Shown here: piece after piece, positions 23,380 to 33,753 of the stretch
Position numbering within the stretch: the first letter of the stretch is position 1
Layout of the letters: each line of letters begins with the position of its first letter
Origin: Pogona vitticeps
Lineage: Eukaryota; Chordata; Lepidosauria; Squamata; Agamidae
Direction: 5' to 3'
DNA length: 64,000 nucleotides
Assembly: GCF_051106095.1 (NCBI RefSeq)
Contig: NC_135786.1
Span: forward strand, 198,715,501 to 198,779,500
Notes under the pieces: generated by a model
What the model was told of the DNA's origin: nothing
What the model saw: only the letters and a program-made list of their open reading frames with translations
Database searches by the model: none
Position numbers and translations under genes: made by a program

Positions 23380-24760
23380 GTAGGGCTCCCCCCCCCTTCC
23401 CCAGAGGCTCGGCTCGACACTCACGGGGTCCTTGCCCTCCCACACGAGCAAAGGGCAGCGCCTCGGAGCTCCCGCCCCGCGCCCTAACTTTTCCCGCCAA
23501 ACCCACGGGGCTTTCCTCCTCCTCCTTCGCTACTCCGCCGAACTTTCTTTCCAGCGCGGAGTCTCGGCGAGCAGGGGCGCCACCGTAGACCCTTTCCACA
23601 GCGACAAGCCTTCAACGACGCCGCCGCTCGCGCCCCGACCCCGGTGGGCCGCGCGCCGCCTGCTCCTGCGGAGCGAAGCCTCCCTCGCCAGCGCCTCTCG
23701 CTTCCCTCCAGCGGACACACCGAGCGGGCCCGGAAAGTGGGAAAGCCCCGCCCTCGAGCGGACGGGCTTGTGGCCCCCTCGGGGCTTCGGAACAATAGCC
23801 CCCGCGTGTTGGAGGTGGCGGCCGCCGCCGCCGCCCTCGCCGCCCCTCTCCAGCAGCCCACCGGGGCGCCCTCCCGTCTCTTCGAGGCACCTGCCGGCCA
23901 TTAACGGCGCCGCCTGCTCCTTCCCGGTTCCGGCAGAACCCCTCACGTTTGCCCCTCCCTGAACCATTGACAATTCCGAATTCCACCTCTACGCCCCCCC
24001 CCGCCGCCATTCATAAGTCCCATTCATAGGCTCGTCTTCCACCACACAGAGGCACGCGCGCCGCCCTCCTTTCTCCCTCCCTTTCTCCCTCCCGGCCACA
24101 CGCCCACCACCAGCTCTCTTCCCCCCCCGCTTGCGCCTGCCACCCCACCCAAGCAAAGGGGTGCAAGTAGGTGCCGACTGCTTCGCTCGGCAGCCAGCCT
24201 GCCTTCCGGATCTCCTTCCCCGGGACTGAGGCGAGAGGACAGTAGCCCCCCCTTCCCCACGCCGCCTCCGCTCCTCTCCTTCTAGCTTCTAACAAAGGCC
24301 GGCGCACGAGGCGAGGGCGGCAGCGAGGGGTGTCCGCCGTCCGGATGCGGTGAGAGCGGCTGGTGAAAGCGAGGAGGGCAAGGGAGAGGGGAGACGGCGC
24401 TCTCGCCATCGCTTGAGCTTCCAGCATGGGCTGCTGCACCGGCCGCTGCGCCCTGATCTTCCTTTGCACCCTGCAGCTGGTGAGTAGCTGCCCTTTTGCG
24501 CCTAGGAGGCAGCCGGCTTGGCATCGCGCCCCCCTCCGCGCTGGCAGGCTGCGATTCTTTGGGGCAAAGAAAGGAAAGGACCGCTTCCACGTTTGCCTTC
24601 TACTCACCCCGCTTCTTCGTCTCCACCCCTCCCCCTGGGCAGTTCTGTATTGATCGCAGCCCCCCCTCCCGAATCCTACTCTCTCAGCTGGCAGCTGTCT
24701 CGGACCGACTGATCCGGGCACGCAAGCAGTTATCACCTCCTCTCTAGTAGCCGCCCCACC
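23380..24760 (+). promoter_or_regulatory. NKAIN3: CpG island and probable NKAIN3 promoter/5'UTR
   Basis: Base composition changes abruptly from AT-rich flanks to a C+G-rich stretch dense in CpG, with GC-box-like motifs such as CCCCGCCC at 23746-23753 and a similar cluster near 23470. It surrounds the first coding exon at 24426. No TATA box stands out, which fits a CpG-island promoter with dispersed initiation. The transcription start cannot be fixed from sequence alone. Several long open frames on both strands here (for example 24011-24736 minus and 23432-23962 plus) follow from the high GC content and resemble no family I know. A second, divergent transcript from this island is possible but nothing in the sequence shows it. 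Confidence 0.8.
24426..24479 (+). CDS. NKAIN3: NKAIN3 first coding exon (partial gene)
   Basis: The exon encodes MGCCTGRCALIFLCTLQL and stops at a codon boundary before a GTGAGT splice donor at 24480-24485. The NKAIN family (Na+/K+-transporting ATPase-interacting proteins, about 200-residue multi-pass membrane proteins that bind the ATPase beta subunit, mainly neuronal) begins with an 18-residue block of this form, with the first intron at this place. From memory, the N-terminus of mammalian NKAIN3 (MGCCTGRC...LCALQL) fits better than NKAIN1, 2 or 4, which begin MGKCSGRC, MGYCSGRC and MGSCSGRC. The ATG has A at -3 and G at +4, a good Kozak context. The segment is the start of the first hydrophobic stretch. 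The next exon, expected to begin near VxALERQIFDFLG, was not found in the window. The paralogue assignment is the least certain part. Confidence 0.85.
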
Positions 24761-27590
24761 ATGGACTCTAGCGGCAGGGCTACGGGCTAGTAGGAAGGCT
24801 ATATTGATGGTTTTTCTTCCCTCTCCCCTCGCCTTTTAGGGATGACCAACTTTGGTGCGGCGAAGGGTTGTCCCAAGTGTGAAGCGCCTGGCAATCCCCT
24901 TTTCTTCTTCTCTGTCTAGTGCACTGGTACAGAGTGTAGACTAGAATCCAGGGATTGACTTTGCTGATTTGCTGTGGACCTTTACTCCAGAAGAGAAATT
25001 TCAGCTGCTAAGGAATAGAGATGCTCTCTTGTCCAAGAGGGACCAGTAGTGGCTGAGCCTCCAGGACGGTTGTGCCTGGACTGATTATCCCATGCATGGC
25101 ACAGTTGCCCAAAGACAGAGAGAAAAATGTCCGTTTAAGTGGCTGGCATTGCTAAACTGATGTCCAGCTCGATGCTGCCTTCCTCAATCCTGCCTGGGTC
25201 TAAAGATGGGTTTTCAAGCTTACCTATAGGAAACAGTGGTTTCAGAAGAGGCACCACAAGCTTGAGAGCAAACCGATCCTTTTCAGATACTGAGCAATGT
25301 TTAGGTCCTTGCTTTAGTTATAAACATATATGCGTCTGGTGCAAAGTGTGTTCTGGTTTTTGTTCTTTGTGTTTTTCTCCTTGTTTGGAAAATGAAAATC
25401 TCTTTCCATTGTAAGGGCTGGCCTCTGGGTAACAGCACCAAGTCCTGTTCTCTCCCCCCCCCCCCCAATTGGTGTCCTGTGTTTTGTTTCTGTGGCTTAT
25501 AAGGTTTCTATGCCAGTTTACTTTGATTCTGATTCTCATTCTGTGTTCATTTCAAGGCAGTTGAAAGTCTCTGTGTGGTGGAAGCACAGGTTTCCTCCCT
25601 CCCTCCTGCAGTGTGCTTAAATAAGATATTTAGATATTACACATTCTATGGAAGGCTCACTCCATTGTCTCAGCTTGACAGCTGCGTATTAAAAGCACTT
25701 CATGATCAATACGAGGTCAAGGTGTCCAAGCAACACTTGAGGATCTGATGAGTATAATGCATACCTCTCTTTCTCTCTTTTTAAATGGCTTGTGAGGCTC
25801 ACAGAAGGTGAAATCTTAACTCTGCCCACAGTTTATGTATATTTTTTCAAACTGCTTTGAAAAAATATACATAAACTGCATATTTGTTTGGAGAAAGGCA
25901 GTTCTACTGCATATTTGTTGGGGTTTTGCAGTTTGATTTTGAATCTTGTTACCAAGAATCCCTGGTTTGTTTTAGCTAAATGGAGAAAACAGGTAGAACT
26001 GAAGCGAAATGAGGACACCTTTCTGGGTATTCCTTTCATGAGAGAAAGTGGGGAGGGGAGATGTTTGCTCTGAATAAATCATTCTCCATGCTAGTGCAAG
26101 GCTCAGGGCCTGGTATATGGTATAAATTCCATTCTCTAGTCAGCTCTCTCTATAAAAATGTGTTTCTATATTTCTTGTGTGTGCATGCATTTATTTTATT
26201 TTCACTTGTTTTTGTGCAACAGTTCTACTGAAAATAACTGTTAGTAGATATGAGTTCCAGCAGTATTTTAGTAAAAGAGCATCACTTCCTCAGTATTTTA
26301 CTGCCTTGAATCATTTCAGAACACTGTTGCCATTTTACTGCTCGTTGCTTGTGTGCATAATATGGTTTGCTTGTTGGATACTAGCAAAAGAAAAGACAGT
26401 TCAAACATTTGCTTTTGGATATATTCAAGATTAAACTTTTTTTAAAAAAGGGGGAAATGTTTCAGGAACCCTCTGTGAATGTGTGTGGTTTTGATCTCAT
26501 AATGCTGTTATAAAATAATCACTGGGGAGCAAACAATGAGTGTGGAACCTCTGGCCCATTGTTGTATTAGTTGGTTTGTTGGTTACTTCCATGTAGTTGC
26601 AGTTTTGCATCTCAGCAAGGACCCAAGGGTGGAGTAGGACACCTTGCTTTGAAATAACTGTGAGGTGACCTTTAAAATAAAAGGACAGTGATAGGCAATG
26701 AGTTTACTAGCCTTTACTGTGTAATCCCATGGATGTTTACTTGGAAATAAGTCACATTTCATTCAGTTGAGCTTAAGTTGCAGTTACAGTTACATGGCTT
26801 AATGCCAAGTAAACATCCACAGGATACCACACTATCAGTTACTTTCCCCATAGAGTATTTTATTTTCTGTACAATGGTGACAATGACAGCAACGAAAATG
26901 TATTAATTTTTGCCAGCGAACAACAATTAGTTTGTCATTTAAGGAATTCACAGTTGAACACAACATTCATTCTACAATATGTGCAAAGAATAATAAAATA
27001 ATGGTAATTACATTTTTTAAAAATATATATCTTTTCTGACATTTAGGAGCATTTTATAATTCCATCGGCAGATCACTCTTATGGGAATGAAGGTGGGAGA
27101 GTTCACAGAGGAATGGCTGCTTTCTTAGCCTCATGTGGCTTATACTTCCCAGGACACAAAGTTGGGGATGAAGCATTTTCCCTTTCCCCTATTTTTGAAA
27201 CAGTCTTGTCAGGAGAAGAACTAGCTATGTCAGTTCTCAGAATGTTGCATTTTCCTTCTTGTGGTACCATGCATAGAACTCTCCTTTTGGAGCAGCAGAA
27301 GCAATGGGAAAGGCTCTGTGAATGGACCTCTTTCTCCATCAGTTCTACTCCTTAACACAGGCTCTATCTTGGCTACAGGGTTAGGACCTTTCAAAAGTTT
27401 GTTGTTGGTTGTAAAGGCCTTTGTCTCCTCTCTAACATTCTTTGAAGCTATCTTGTTTCTTCTTTTATGGAAATGGTCTGATGGATTCAATAATACATGA
27501 CTCAGAGTTCAAAATATTGTTTAAATAAGGCATTTCTGTCTGGATGACTTGCTGGTCTTATAGAGATGGTGCTTGAGGCTCATGAACCAT
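24760..27590. other. Intronic sequence, no element recognised
   Basis: Beyond the CpG island the DNA turns AT-rich. A 27-base inverted repeat, CAGTTTATGTATATTTTTTC ... AAAAAATATACATAAACTG, lies at 25830-25879. Frames at 27100-27500 are unremarkable. Confidence 0.6.
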
Positions 27591-27639
27591 GTGGGACAAC
27601 CTTTACAGAAGTCTTACATGTCCGTAAGTCAGTCACCCA

Positions 27640-29785
27640 ATTGGAGTGAGTGTGGTCTGATGGTGACTGACCTTGCGTTGCTCCCCTTCTCATGGTCAGA
27701 TCACCACTTAATAAAATGTAATCTCTGAGTGGCTCTCCCCCCTCCCAGGGAGCCTGGACCTATTTCTACGGTCTGCCCTTGAAGGCTACTGGATCTCATA
27801 GGATTCCAAGATTCCATGAGAGGGATTTCGGCTGATCTGGCTGGTGCTCCTGTCAAGGCTCTGGTGGATGGCTGGTATACCACCGGCACCAGGACTGTAG
27901 ACACAATTGCTTCTAAACGCCCTCTCCAACGCAGAGCTCGGCCTGCACCCTGGTTTAATCAGGACCTATGAGTGATGAAGCAATTTAGGAGAAGGCTAGA
28001 GTGCAAATGGAGAAAGAACACGAAGGTCGCAACTAACCTTTCCCATGCTAAGGTAAAGGCTGCTAGCTGAGTAGATCTCGCTAAGCGAAGTACATCTTGG
28101 ATAAGCAAAGCTTCAACCCAGCAGGCGAAGCTTTTCCGTATAGTGTGCAAACTATCTGGAATTGGTCAAAGTGATGGGCCTCCCTCTAGTATTTCACCAG
28201 ACCAATTTGCAGCATTTTAAAAATATAAAGTGGAGGCCATCTGCCGGAAGCTCTCTCCTTTGTTGGATACAGTGGATCAAGCAGAGATGTCCAGTCCAGC
28301 ACTCTGCCTTGCCCAGCGATTATTGGTCTCTTTCAACCTGTTCCACCAGATATTGTGGACAAAGCGCTTGATTGCTGTCGGGCCACCACCTCATCCCTTG
28401 ACCCTTGCCCGGCCTGGCTGATCAAAGCAGCCAGGCCTATAACAATTGAATGGACCACAACAATAATTAATGGGTCCTTCCTGGAGGGCAGGGTACCCCT
28501 TGCCCTCAAGGAGACACTCATTAGGCCGATAAGTAAGAAACCTAGTTTGGCGGCGGACGAAATTGGGAATTATAGGCCCGTCGCAAATGTTTCTTTCATG
28601 AGCAAAGTGGTGGAGAGTGTGGTGGTAAATCAGCTTCAGGCTCATTTGGATGAAACAAATGCCCTGGGTCCATTCCAGTTGGGTTTCAGGCCGCACCATG
28701 GTACAGAAACGGCATTGGTTGCCCTGTATAATGACCTATTGAGGGAGGCTGACAGAGGTAAAACATCTCTGCTGGTCCTCCTCGATATCTCAGCTGCCTC
28801 TGATACCATCGACCACAGTATCCTCCTGAGGAGGCTCTCCGAGTTGGGAATTGCTGGCCTGGCTCCAATCCTTCTTGGACGACCGTCCTCAGAGAGTACA
28901 GCTTGGGGGAGAGGGTCTCGGCCCCGTGGAGCCTCAATTGTGGAGTTCCGCAGGGCTTGATTATCTCCCCAATGCTGTTTAATATCTACATGAGGCAGCT
29001 CATGTAGGGGTCATCAGGGGGAGTGGAGTATCGTGCCATCAGCACGCTGATGACACTCAGCTCTTCATCTTCTTTTCACCAACTGCAGAGAATGCCCTTC
29101 TATCCCTTCAGACTACCTTTGAGATTGATGCGGAAGATCCAAATGGGGCAGAATGCGGCAGCCAGACCGAGTGGGGTGAGAAAATACCATCATATCACTC
29201 CCACTCTGGCCGCTTTGCATTGGCTGCCTGTTCGGTTCCACATTGATTTCAAAGTATTAATGCTTACATAGAAAGCCGCCTAGAGTGGTCGCAATGACCA
29301 GATAGGCGGGGTATAAATGGAATAAATAAATACCTAAAATAAATAAATGGTTTGGGGCCTCGATATTTGGCAGAACGCCTGCTCCCACCAAAATCTACCC
29401 ATATCTACTCGATCTAGCCAGGAGGTGAAGTTGAGGAGCCTAACACCGAGGGAGGCCTAGAAGGAAAAAGCAAGAAACTGGGCCTTCTCGGCAGTGGCTC
29501 CTCGCCTTTGGAATAAACTCCCTCCTGAGATTTGTATGGCCCCTTTGCTGGGCATTTTCAAAAACCAATTGAACAACTTGGCTATTTAAGCAGGCCTTCC
29601 CTCCAGCCACTATTTGATTTATGTTCTTTCTTTTTTTCCTTTCCATCTTGAACAATTGATTATTGATGTTACATATTGATGCTATATTTAATTGTTTTAT
29701 TTTAAGTGTTGTTAGCTGCCCAGAGTGGCCAATTGATCAGATGGGTGGGATATAAATACAACAAACAAACAAACAAACAAACAAA
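27640..29785 (+). mobile_element. L2-type LINE, degenerate EN-RT and 3' tail
   Basis: Plus-strand L2. An SDHHL-like endonuclease end lies near 27700, then a linker (VDGWYTTGTRTVDTIASKR), then RT: LIRPISKKPSLAADEIGNYR, FMSKVVESVVVNQLQAHLDE, FQLGFRPHHGTETALVALYN and LVLLDISAASDTIDHSILL. The catalytic box reads HADDTQLF near 29042 instead of YADD. Sequence between about 29130 and 29150 has lost the region between RT and the C-terminal HWLPVRFHIDFKVLMLT. Stops and frame changes are frequent (for example TGA at 28958). The element ends in an L2-style 3' UTR with an (ACAA)n tail at 29759-29785. It is old and inactive. Confidence 0.88.
29268..29350 (+). mobile_element. Short LINE/SINE 3' tail inserted in the L2
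   Basis: Between FKVLMLTYK and the continuing GLGPRYLAERL-like codons of the L2 lies an extra 80 bp. It reads GCCGCCTAGAGTGGTCG ... GATAGGCGGGGTATAAATGG followed by an (AAATAAAT) tail. This is the terminus typical of L2-related LINEs or their SINEs, so it is a severely 5'-truncated insertion in an older L2. Confidence 0.65.
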
Positions 29786-29912
29786 TGAGCTATCTCAAAG
29801 TGTTGCAGCCTGCTCCTCAAGTGCATAAAGCTCAATTGTTCTTGAAGGTTTGCTGTGTCACTAATGTGCTGAGCAGACAGAATGGGTAAGCATCACATGA
29901 ACACATCATTGA

Positions 29913-30048
29913 CAGGAGTTGGCAATGTGATGCCTTCCAGATGTTTTGGATTAGGACAGTCATAATCTTCAGCTGGCATGGCTAATGGTGAAGATTTCTG
30001 GAAGTCATAGTCCAAAACATCTGAAAAGCACTAGCTTGCTTACTCCTG
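29913..30048. mobile_element. hAT-like miniature foldback element
   Basis: CAGGAGTTGGCAATGTGATG CCTTCCAGATGTTTTGGA pairs with TCCAAAACATCTGAAAAGCA CTAGCTTGCTTACTCCTG. It is the same structural type (TIR beginning CAG, ACTxCCAxAAxxTTCACC middle) as the elements near 59000. No clear 8-bp duplication. Confidence 0.6.
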
Positions 30049-30121
30049 GCACAGCACCTCGCTTCTAACTCATTCTTCTTGTTCACTCTTATTGAACTCT
30101 TCTTCAGGTATCACACTTAGT

Positions 30122-30355
30122 GGCAAAGGTTAAACTTCACTACTGCAGTGAAAGCTCTGCTAATGACCTGAGTTTGATTCTGATGGGTTCAGGTAGTCAG
30201 CCCTTGGGAGACTCACCCTTCCATCCTTCCAAGGTCAGTGAATTGAGTACGTAGCTCACAGAGGCAGGGGGCAATGTGTAGCCTCTATAATTAAATTGCA
30301 CACTCCTCAGAGAGTGCTTTAAGCACCATGGGGCAGTATATAAGCAGCACATTTC
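30122..30355 (+). mobile_element. tRNA-derived SINE, second family (GGCAGTATATAAG tail)
   Basis: The head GTTAAACTTCACTACTGCAG, AAGCTCTGCTAATGACCTGA and GAGTTTGATTC (B box) is followed by a body CATCCTTCCAAGGTCAGTG and a tail CAGAGAGTGCTTTAAGCACC ATGGGGCAGTATATAAGCAGC. The same family occurs in reverse at 22782 and 21074. The tail resembles L2/CR1 termini rather than BovB. Confidence 0.75.
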
Positions 30356-30601
30356 ACTTGGCTTTAAATATGTCATTGGCTAGTATCCTATTGGTGTTCA
30401 CATAAGGCCTACATAAGTTGTAATAGATACAACTATGTATCTATTACAATTATGGTGGGATCTTGATTGTTAGAGAATTTCTTGGTTGTGCATCTGACAC
30501 ACAGCCAATTGTATGAGTGAGCTGCACTTTGATACCTCATCAATTCGTCACCAGTTACACAAACCTTACATGACCACTGATGGGATTCTGGGCGTGTGTG
30601 T

Positions 30602-33600
30602 TTAGTCGTTTAGTCGTGTCCGACTCTTCGTGACCCCATGGACCAGAGCACGCCAGGCCCTCCTGTCTTCCACTGCCTCCCGGAGTTGTGTCAGGTTCAT
30701 GTTGGTTGCTTCGCAGACACTGTCCAGCCATCTCATCCTCGGTCGTCCCCTTCTCCTCTTGCCATCACACCTTCCTAACATCAAGTTTTTTTCCAAGGAC
30801 TCTTTTCTTCTCATGAGATGGCCAAAGTACTGGAGCCTCAGCTTCAGGATCTGTCCCTCAAGTGAGCATTCAGGGTTGATTTCCTTTAGAACTGATAGGT
30901 TTGTTCTCCTTGCAGTCCAGGGGACTCTCAAGAGCCTCCTCCAGCACCACAACTCAAAGGCATCAATTCTTTGGCGGTCTGCTTTCTTTATGGTCCAGCT
31001 CTCACTTCCATACATCATGACAGGAAAAACCATAGCTTTGACTATTCGGACTTTTGTTGGCAAGGTGATGTCTCTGCTTTTCAAGATGCTGTTAAGATTT
31101 GTCATCGCTTTCCTCCCAAGAAGAAGGCGCCTTTTAATTTCAGGGCTGCTGTCTCCATCTGCAGTGATCATGGAGCCCAGGAAGATAAAATTTGACACTG
31201 CCTCCATATCTTCCCCTTCTATTTCCCAGGAGGTGATGGGACCAGTGGCCATGATCTTAGTTTTTTTGATGTTGAGTTTCAGACCGTTTTTTGCACTCTC
31301 CTCTTTCACTCTCATTACAAGGTTCTTTAATTCCTCCTCACTTTCTGCCATCAGAGTGGTATCATCTGCATATCGGAGGTTGTTGATATTTCTTCCGGCA
31401 ATCTTAATTCCGGCTTGGGTTTCTTCCAGTCCAGCCTTCCGCATGATGTATTCTGCATATAAGTTAAATAAGCTGGGGGACAATATACAGCCTTGCCGTA
31501 CTCCTTTCCCAATTTTGAACCACTCAGTTGTTCCATGACCAGTTCTAACTGTTGCTTCCTGTCCCACATATAGGTTTCTCAGGAGACAGATAAAGTGGTC
31601 AGGCACTCCCATTTCTTTAAGGACTTGCCATAGTTTGCTGTGGTCCACACAGTCAAAGGCTTTCGCATAGTCAATGAAGCAGAAGTAGATATTTTTCTGG
31701 AACTCTCTGGCTTTCTCCATAATCCAGCGCATGTTAGCAATTTGGTCTCGAGTTCCTCTGCCTCTTCGGAATCCAGCTTGTACTTCTGGGAGTTCTCGGT
31801 CCACATACTGCTGAAGCCTACCTTGTAGGATTTTGAGCATAACCTTGCTAGCGTGTGAAATGAGTGCAATTGTACGGTAGTTGGAGCATTCTTTGGCACT
31901 GCCTTTCTTTGGGATTGGGATGTAGAGTGATCTTTTCCAATCCTCTGGCCACTGTTGAGTTTTCCAAACTTGCTGGCATATTGAATGTAGCACCTTAACA
32001 GCATCATCTTTCAAGATTTTAAATAGTTCAACTGGAATGCCATCACCTCCACTGGCCTTGTTGTTAGCCAGGCTTTCTAAGGCCCACTTGACTTCGCTCT
32101 CCAGGATGTCTGGCTCAAGGTCAGCAACTACATTGTCTGGGTTGTCCGGGATATCCAAATCTTTCTGATATAATTCCTCTGTGTATTCTTGCCACCTCTT
32201 CTTGACGTCTTCTGCTTCTGTTAGGTCCCTCCCATTTTTGTCTTTTATCATGTTCATCTTTGCGCAAAATGTTCCTCTAATATGTCCAATTTTCCTGAAC
32301 AGATCTCTGGTCTTTCCTTTTCTGTTATCTTCCTCTATTTCTTTGCATTGTTCATTTAAGAAGGCCCTCTTGTCTCTCCTTGCTATTCTTTGGAAGTCTG
32401 CATTCAAGTTTCTGTAACTTTCCCTATCTCCCTTGCATTTTGCTTCCCTTCTCCTCTCTGCTATTTCTAAGGCCTCGTTGGACAGCCACTTTGTTTTCTT
32501 GCATTTCCTTTTCTTTGGAATGGTTTTCGTTGCTGCCTCCTGGACAATGTTACGAGCCTCTATCCAAAGTTCTTCAGGCACTCTGTCCACCAAATCTAGT
32601 TCCTTAAATCTGTTCTTTACTTCCACTGTGTATTCATAAGGGATTTGGTTTAGATTATACCTGAGTGGCCCAGTGGTTTTTCCTAATCTCTTCAGTCTAA
32701 GCTTGAATTTTGCTATGAGTAGCTGATGATCAGAACCGCAGTCAGCTCCAGGTCTTGTTTTTGCTGACTGTATAGAGCTTCTCCATCTTTGGCTGCAGAG
32801 AATATAATCAATCTGATTTCGATATTGCCCATCTGGTGATTTCCATGTATAGAGTCGCCTCTTGTGTTGTTGGAAAAGAGTGTTTGTGATGACCAGCTTA
32901 TTCTCTTGACAAAACTCTATTAGCCTTTGTCCTGCTTCGTTCTGAACTCCAAGGCCAAACTTCCCTGTTGTTCCTTTTATCTCTTGGCTCCCTACTTTAG
33001 CATTCCAGTCCCCTAGAATGAGAAGAACATCTTTCTTTGGTGTCAGTTCTAGAAGGTGTTGTAAATCTTCATAGAATTGTTCAGTTTCAGTCTCCTCAGC
33101 AATGCTGGTTGGTGCATAAACTTGGATTATTGTGATGTTGAATGGTCTGCCTTGGATTCGTATTGACATCATTCTATCATTTTTGAGATTGTATCCCATT
33201 ACAGCTTTTCCCACTCTTTTGTTGACTATGAGGGCTACTCCATTCCTTCTACGGGATTCTTGCCCACAATAGTAGATATGATAATCATCTGAGCTGAATT
33301 CGCCCATTCCTGTCCATTTTAGTTCACTGATGCCCAGGATGTCGATGTTTATTCTTGCCATCTCCTGTTTGACCACCTCCAGCTTCCCAACGTTCATAGA
33401 TCTTACATTCCAGGTTCCTATGCAGTATTTTTCTTTGCAGCATTGGATTTTCCTTTCACTTCCAGGCACGTCCACAGCTGAGCGTCCTTTCGGCTTTGGC
33501 CCAACCACTTCATTAGCTCTGGAGCTACTTGTACTTGTCCTCCACTCTTCCTCAGTAGCATGTTGGACGCCTTCCGACCTGAGGGGCCCATCTTCCAGCG

Positions 33601-33631
33601 TCATATCTTTTAGCCTTTTGTTTCTGATCAT
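30602..33631 (-). CDS. BovB ORF2: apurinic-like endonuclease and reverse transcriptase, 1009 aa
   Basis: One uninterrupted frame. The N-terminal endonuclease shows GTWNVRSMN, ISELKWTG (catalytic Glu), VYAPTS, LGDWNAKVG and GSDHQLL, with the catalytic Ser-Asp-His at residues 300-302. The reverse transcriptase follows with NYRTIALISHASK, QAGFRRGRGTRDQ, FIDYAKAFDCVDH, GVRQGCILSPSLFN and the catalytic YADD at residues 754-757. The C-terminal part carries ILKLRLQYFGHLMRR and GKRRRGRPRMRW and ends RTRLND. The protein nicks the target and primes reverse transcription there (TPRT); its activity is also thought to mobilise SINEs with BovB-like tails. No stop or frameshift is seen and all core catalytic motifs are present. 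The upstream-most ATG is used as start; a start nearer the GTWNVRSMN block is possible. The element lies antisense to NKAIN3. Confidence 0.93.
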   Translation of the reverse strand: MIRNKRLKDMTLEDGPLRSEGVQHATEEEWRTSTSSSRANEVVGPKPKGRSAVDVPGSERKIQCCKEKYCIGTWNVRSMNVGKLEVVKQEMARINIDILGISELKWTGMGEFSSDDYHIYYCGQESRRRNGVALIVNKRVGKAVMGYNLKNDRMMSIRIQGRPFNITIIQVYAPTSIAEETETEQFYEDLQHLLELTPKKDVLLILGDWNAKVGSQEIKGTTGKFGLGVQNEAGQRLIEFCQENKLVITNTLFQQHKRRLYTWKSPDGQYRNQIDYILCSQRWRSSIQSAKTRPGADCGSDHQLLIAKFKLRLKRLGKTTGPLRYNLNQIPYEYTVEVKNRFKELDLVDRVPEELWIEARNIVQEAATKTIPKKRKCKKTKWLSNEALEIAERRREAKCKGDRESYRNLNADFQRIARRDKRAFLNEQCKEIEEDNRKGKTRDLFRKIGHIRGTFCAKMNMIKDKNGRDLTEAEDVKKRWQEYTEELYQKDLDIPDNPDNVVADLEPDILESEVKWALESLANNKASGGDGIPVELFKILKDDAVKVLHSICQQVWKTQQWPEDWKRSLYIPIPKKGSAKECSNYRTIALISHASKVMLKILQGRLQQYVDRELPEVQAGFRRGRGTRDQIANMRWIMEKAREFQKNIYFCFIDYAKAFDCVDHSKLWQVLKEMGVPDHFICLLRNLYVGQEATVRTGHGTTEWFKIGKGVRQGCILSPSLFNLYAEYIMRKAGLEETQAGIKIAGRNINNLRYADDTTLMAESEEELKNLVMRVKEESAKNGLKLNIKKTKIMATGPITSWEIEGEDMEAVSNFIFLGSMITADGDSSPEIKRRLLLGRKAMTNLNSILKSRDITLPTKVRIVKAMVFPVMMYGSESWTIKKADRQRIDAFELWCWRRLLRVPWTARRTNLSVLKEINPECSLEGQILKLRLQYFGHLMRRKESLEKNLMLGRCDGKRRRGRPRMRWLDSVCEATNMNLTQLREAVEDRRAWRALVHGVTKSRTRLND

Positions 33632-33672
33632 GGGGCATTCTTGGCAAAGATACTGGAGTGGCTTGCCATTTC

Positions 33673-33753
33673 CTACTCCAGGTGGATTGCGTTTAGTCGG
33701 AACTCTCCACTATGTCCTGTCCGTCTTGGGTGTCCCTGCACGGCATAGCCCAT
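33673..33753 (-). CDS. Short upstream ORF in the BovB 5' leader, 26 codons
   Basis: A small ATG-initiated frame, MGYAVQGHPRRTGHSGEFRL..., lies in the leader before the main BovB frame and ends about 40 bases upstream of its start. RTE-clade elements sometimes carry a short ORF1 or leader frames before the EN-RT gene. I do not know a function for this one and it may be a chance frame. It matches no domain I recognise. Confidence 0.3.
   Translation of the reverse strand: MGYAVQGHPRRTGHSGEFRLNAIHLE

Noticed and set aside
23432-23962. 176-codon plus-strand frame upstream of NKAIN3
   Set aside because: GC-driven and Pro/Ser/Arg-rich, no recognisable domain; more likely promoter or 5' UTR sequence.
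24011-24736. 241-codon minus-strand frame across the CpG island
   Set aside because: High GC content removes stop codons by chance. The protein is low-complexity Arg/Gly/Pro-rich without domains, and overlaps the NKAIN3 exon antisense.
30630-31538. 302-codon plus-strand frame
   Set aside because: Antisense shadow of the BovB EN-RT frame.
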